A stretch of DNA of 22,616 nucleotides, taken from positions 1 to 22,616 of the forward strand of contig JANNKX010000343.1 of NCBI GenBank assembly GCA_031396505.1. Direction: 5' to 3'. The notes under the pieces were generated by a model. It ran no database searches. It was given only the letters and a program-made list of their open reading frames with translations, and had not been told where the DNA came from. The stretch's first letter is position 1, and every line of letters begins with the position of its first letter. Shown piece after piece: positions 22,024 to 22,616 of the stretch. This stretch comes from JAAFHS01 sp031396505. GTDB taxonomy: Bacteria; Pseudomonadota; Alphaproteobacteria; Rhodobacterales; Rhodobacteraceae. The translations under genes were made by a program, and so were the position numbers.

Positions 22024-22616
22024 TTGCGGGCCTTTGGGTCAAACACGTCGCGCAGGCCGTCGCCCAGCAGATTGAAGCCCAGCGAGACAATCAGGATGGC
22101 AATGCCGGGCATGGTGGCGACCCACCAGTAATCAATGATGAACCGCCGCCCGCCCGCGATCATGGCACCCCATTCAGGCTGTGGGGGTTGTGCGCCAAGG
22201 CCCAGAAAGCCAAGGCCAGCGGCGGTCAGGATGATGCCCGCCATATCGAGCGTGACGCGGACGATCACGGATGACAAGCACAATGGCGTGATGTGGCCCA
22301 GCAGAATCCGCCCCGACGATGCGCCTTGCAGGCGGATGGCGGCGATATGGTCGGCCTCGCGGATCGTCAGGGTTTCGGCGCGGGCAAGGCGCGCGTAGGG
22401 CGGCCATGACGTGATGGCGATGGCGATGATGGCGTTCTCAATCCCCGGCCCAAGGGCGGAGGCAAAGGCGAGCGCAAGGATCAGGCGCGGGAAGGCGAGG
22501 AAGATATCGGTGATGCGCATCAGCACAATGTCGATCCAGCCGCCGAAATAGCCAGATGTCGTACCAACAGCCAGCCCGATGGGCGTGGCAATGACGGCAA
22601 CCAGCAATACCACCAT
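22020..22616 (-). CDS. ABC importer permease, DppC/OppC-like (cut by window edge)
   Basis: The frame is open to the right edge, so the N-terminus is missing; 199 codons up to the stop are visible. Hydrophobic helices alternate with loops, and the cytoplasmic coupling loop reads EADHIAAIRLQGASSGRILLGHI, matching the EAA motif of importer permeases. The closing segment LGFNLLGDGLRDVFDPKARK is the standard end of DppC/OppC-type permeases. It forms the inner-membrane channel with a partner permease that should lie just beyond the window. Its stop overlaps the ATPase start (ATGA at 22023-22020). The ATG at the window edge is internal, because complete proteins of this family have about 80 more N-terminal residues. 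Confidence 0.9.
   Translation of the reverse strand: MVVLLVAVIATPIGLAVGTTSGYFGGWIDIVLMRITDIFLAFPRLILALAFASALGPGIENAIIAIAITSWPPYARLARAETLTIREADHIAAIRLQGASSGRILLGHITPLCLSSVIVRVTLDMAGIILTAAGLGFLGLGAQPPQPEWGAMIAGGRRFIIDYWWVATMPGIAILIVSLGFNLLGDGLRDVFDPKARK

Noticed and set aside
1..22616. CRISPR arrays, insertion sequences, prophage or defence systems
   Set aside because: No regularly spaced repeats, transposase, integrase or toxin-type proteins were found on reading both strands.

Overview
This 22.6 kb window is high-GC bacterial chromosome, most likely from an alphaproteobacterium of the Rhodobacterales (Roseobacter group). That placement is an inference from the protein style, the rpmH-rnpA-yidD cluster with a TTGACT-type promoter, and the GC-rich codon use; no rRNA or species marker is present.

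Layout. (1) 1-5167: core translation and membrane-insertion genes on the minus strand: rpmH (a 44-aa gene), rnpA, yidD and, about 3.5 kb further on, the 5' part of yidC, which runs off the left edge. Between yidD and yidC lie a membrane-anchored degenerate-GGDEF/EAL protein (minus), a DUF900-type alpha/beta hydrolase and a DUF3833-type lipoprotein (both plus). (2) 5336-9185: a TVP38/TMEM64 membrane protein translationally coupled to a FAD/NAD(P) disulphide oxidoreductase that lacks the usual C-terminal catalytic His, then a sensor histidine kinase with no adjacent response regulator, then tRNA-Arg(ACG). (3) 9186-17041: a surface-polysaccharide block. A tight plus-strand operon encodes glucose-1-phosphate cytidylyltransferase, CDP-glucose 4,6-dehydratase, an RmlC-type epimerase, a sugar C-methyltransferase, a DegT aminotransferase, a NeuD/PglD-like acyltransferase and a GT2 glycosyltransferase. 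It converges on a minus-strand pair: a second glycosyltransferase and a small coupled protein of unknown function. (4) 17159-20431: divergent oxyR and katG with a symmetric candidate OxyR site between them. (5) 20447-22616: a minus-strand peptide/nickel-type ABC importer (permease cut by the right edge, then two ATPases).

How the genes fit together. The block in (3) reads as a pathway from glucose-1-phosphate to CDP-4-keto-6-deoxyglucose, then epimerisation, C-methylation, amination and probably N-acylation, giving a branched deoxy-amino sugar for transfer by the glycosyltransferases. This combination is the most interesting content of the window. OxyR and KatG form a standard peroxide-sensing and detoxification pair. 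No CRISPR array, insertion sequence, phage gene or known defence system was seen.
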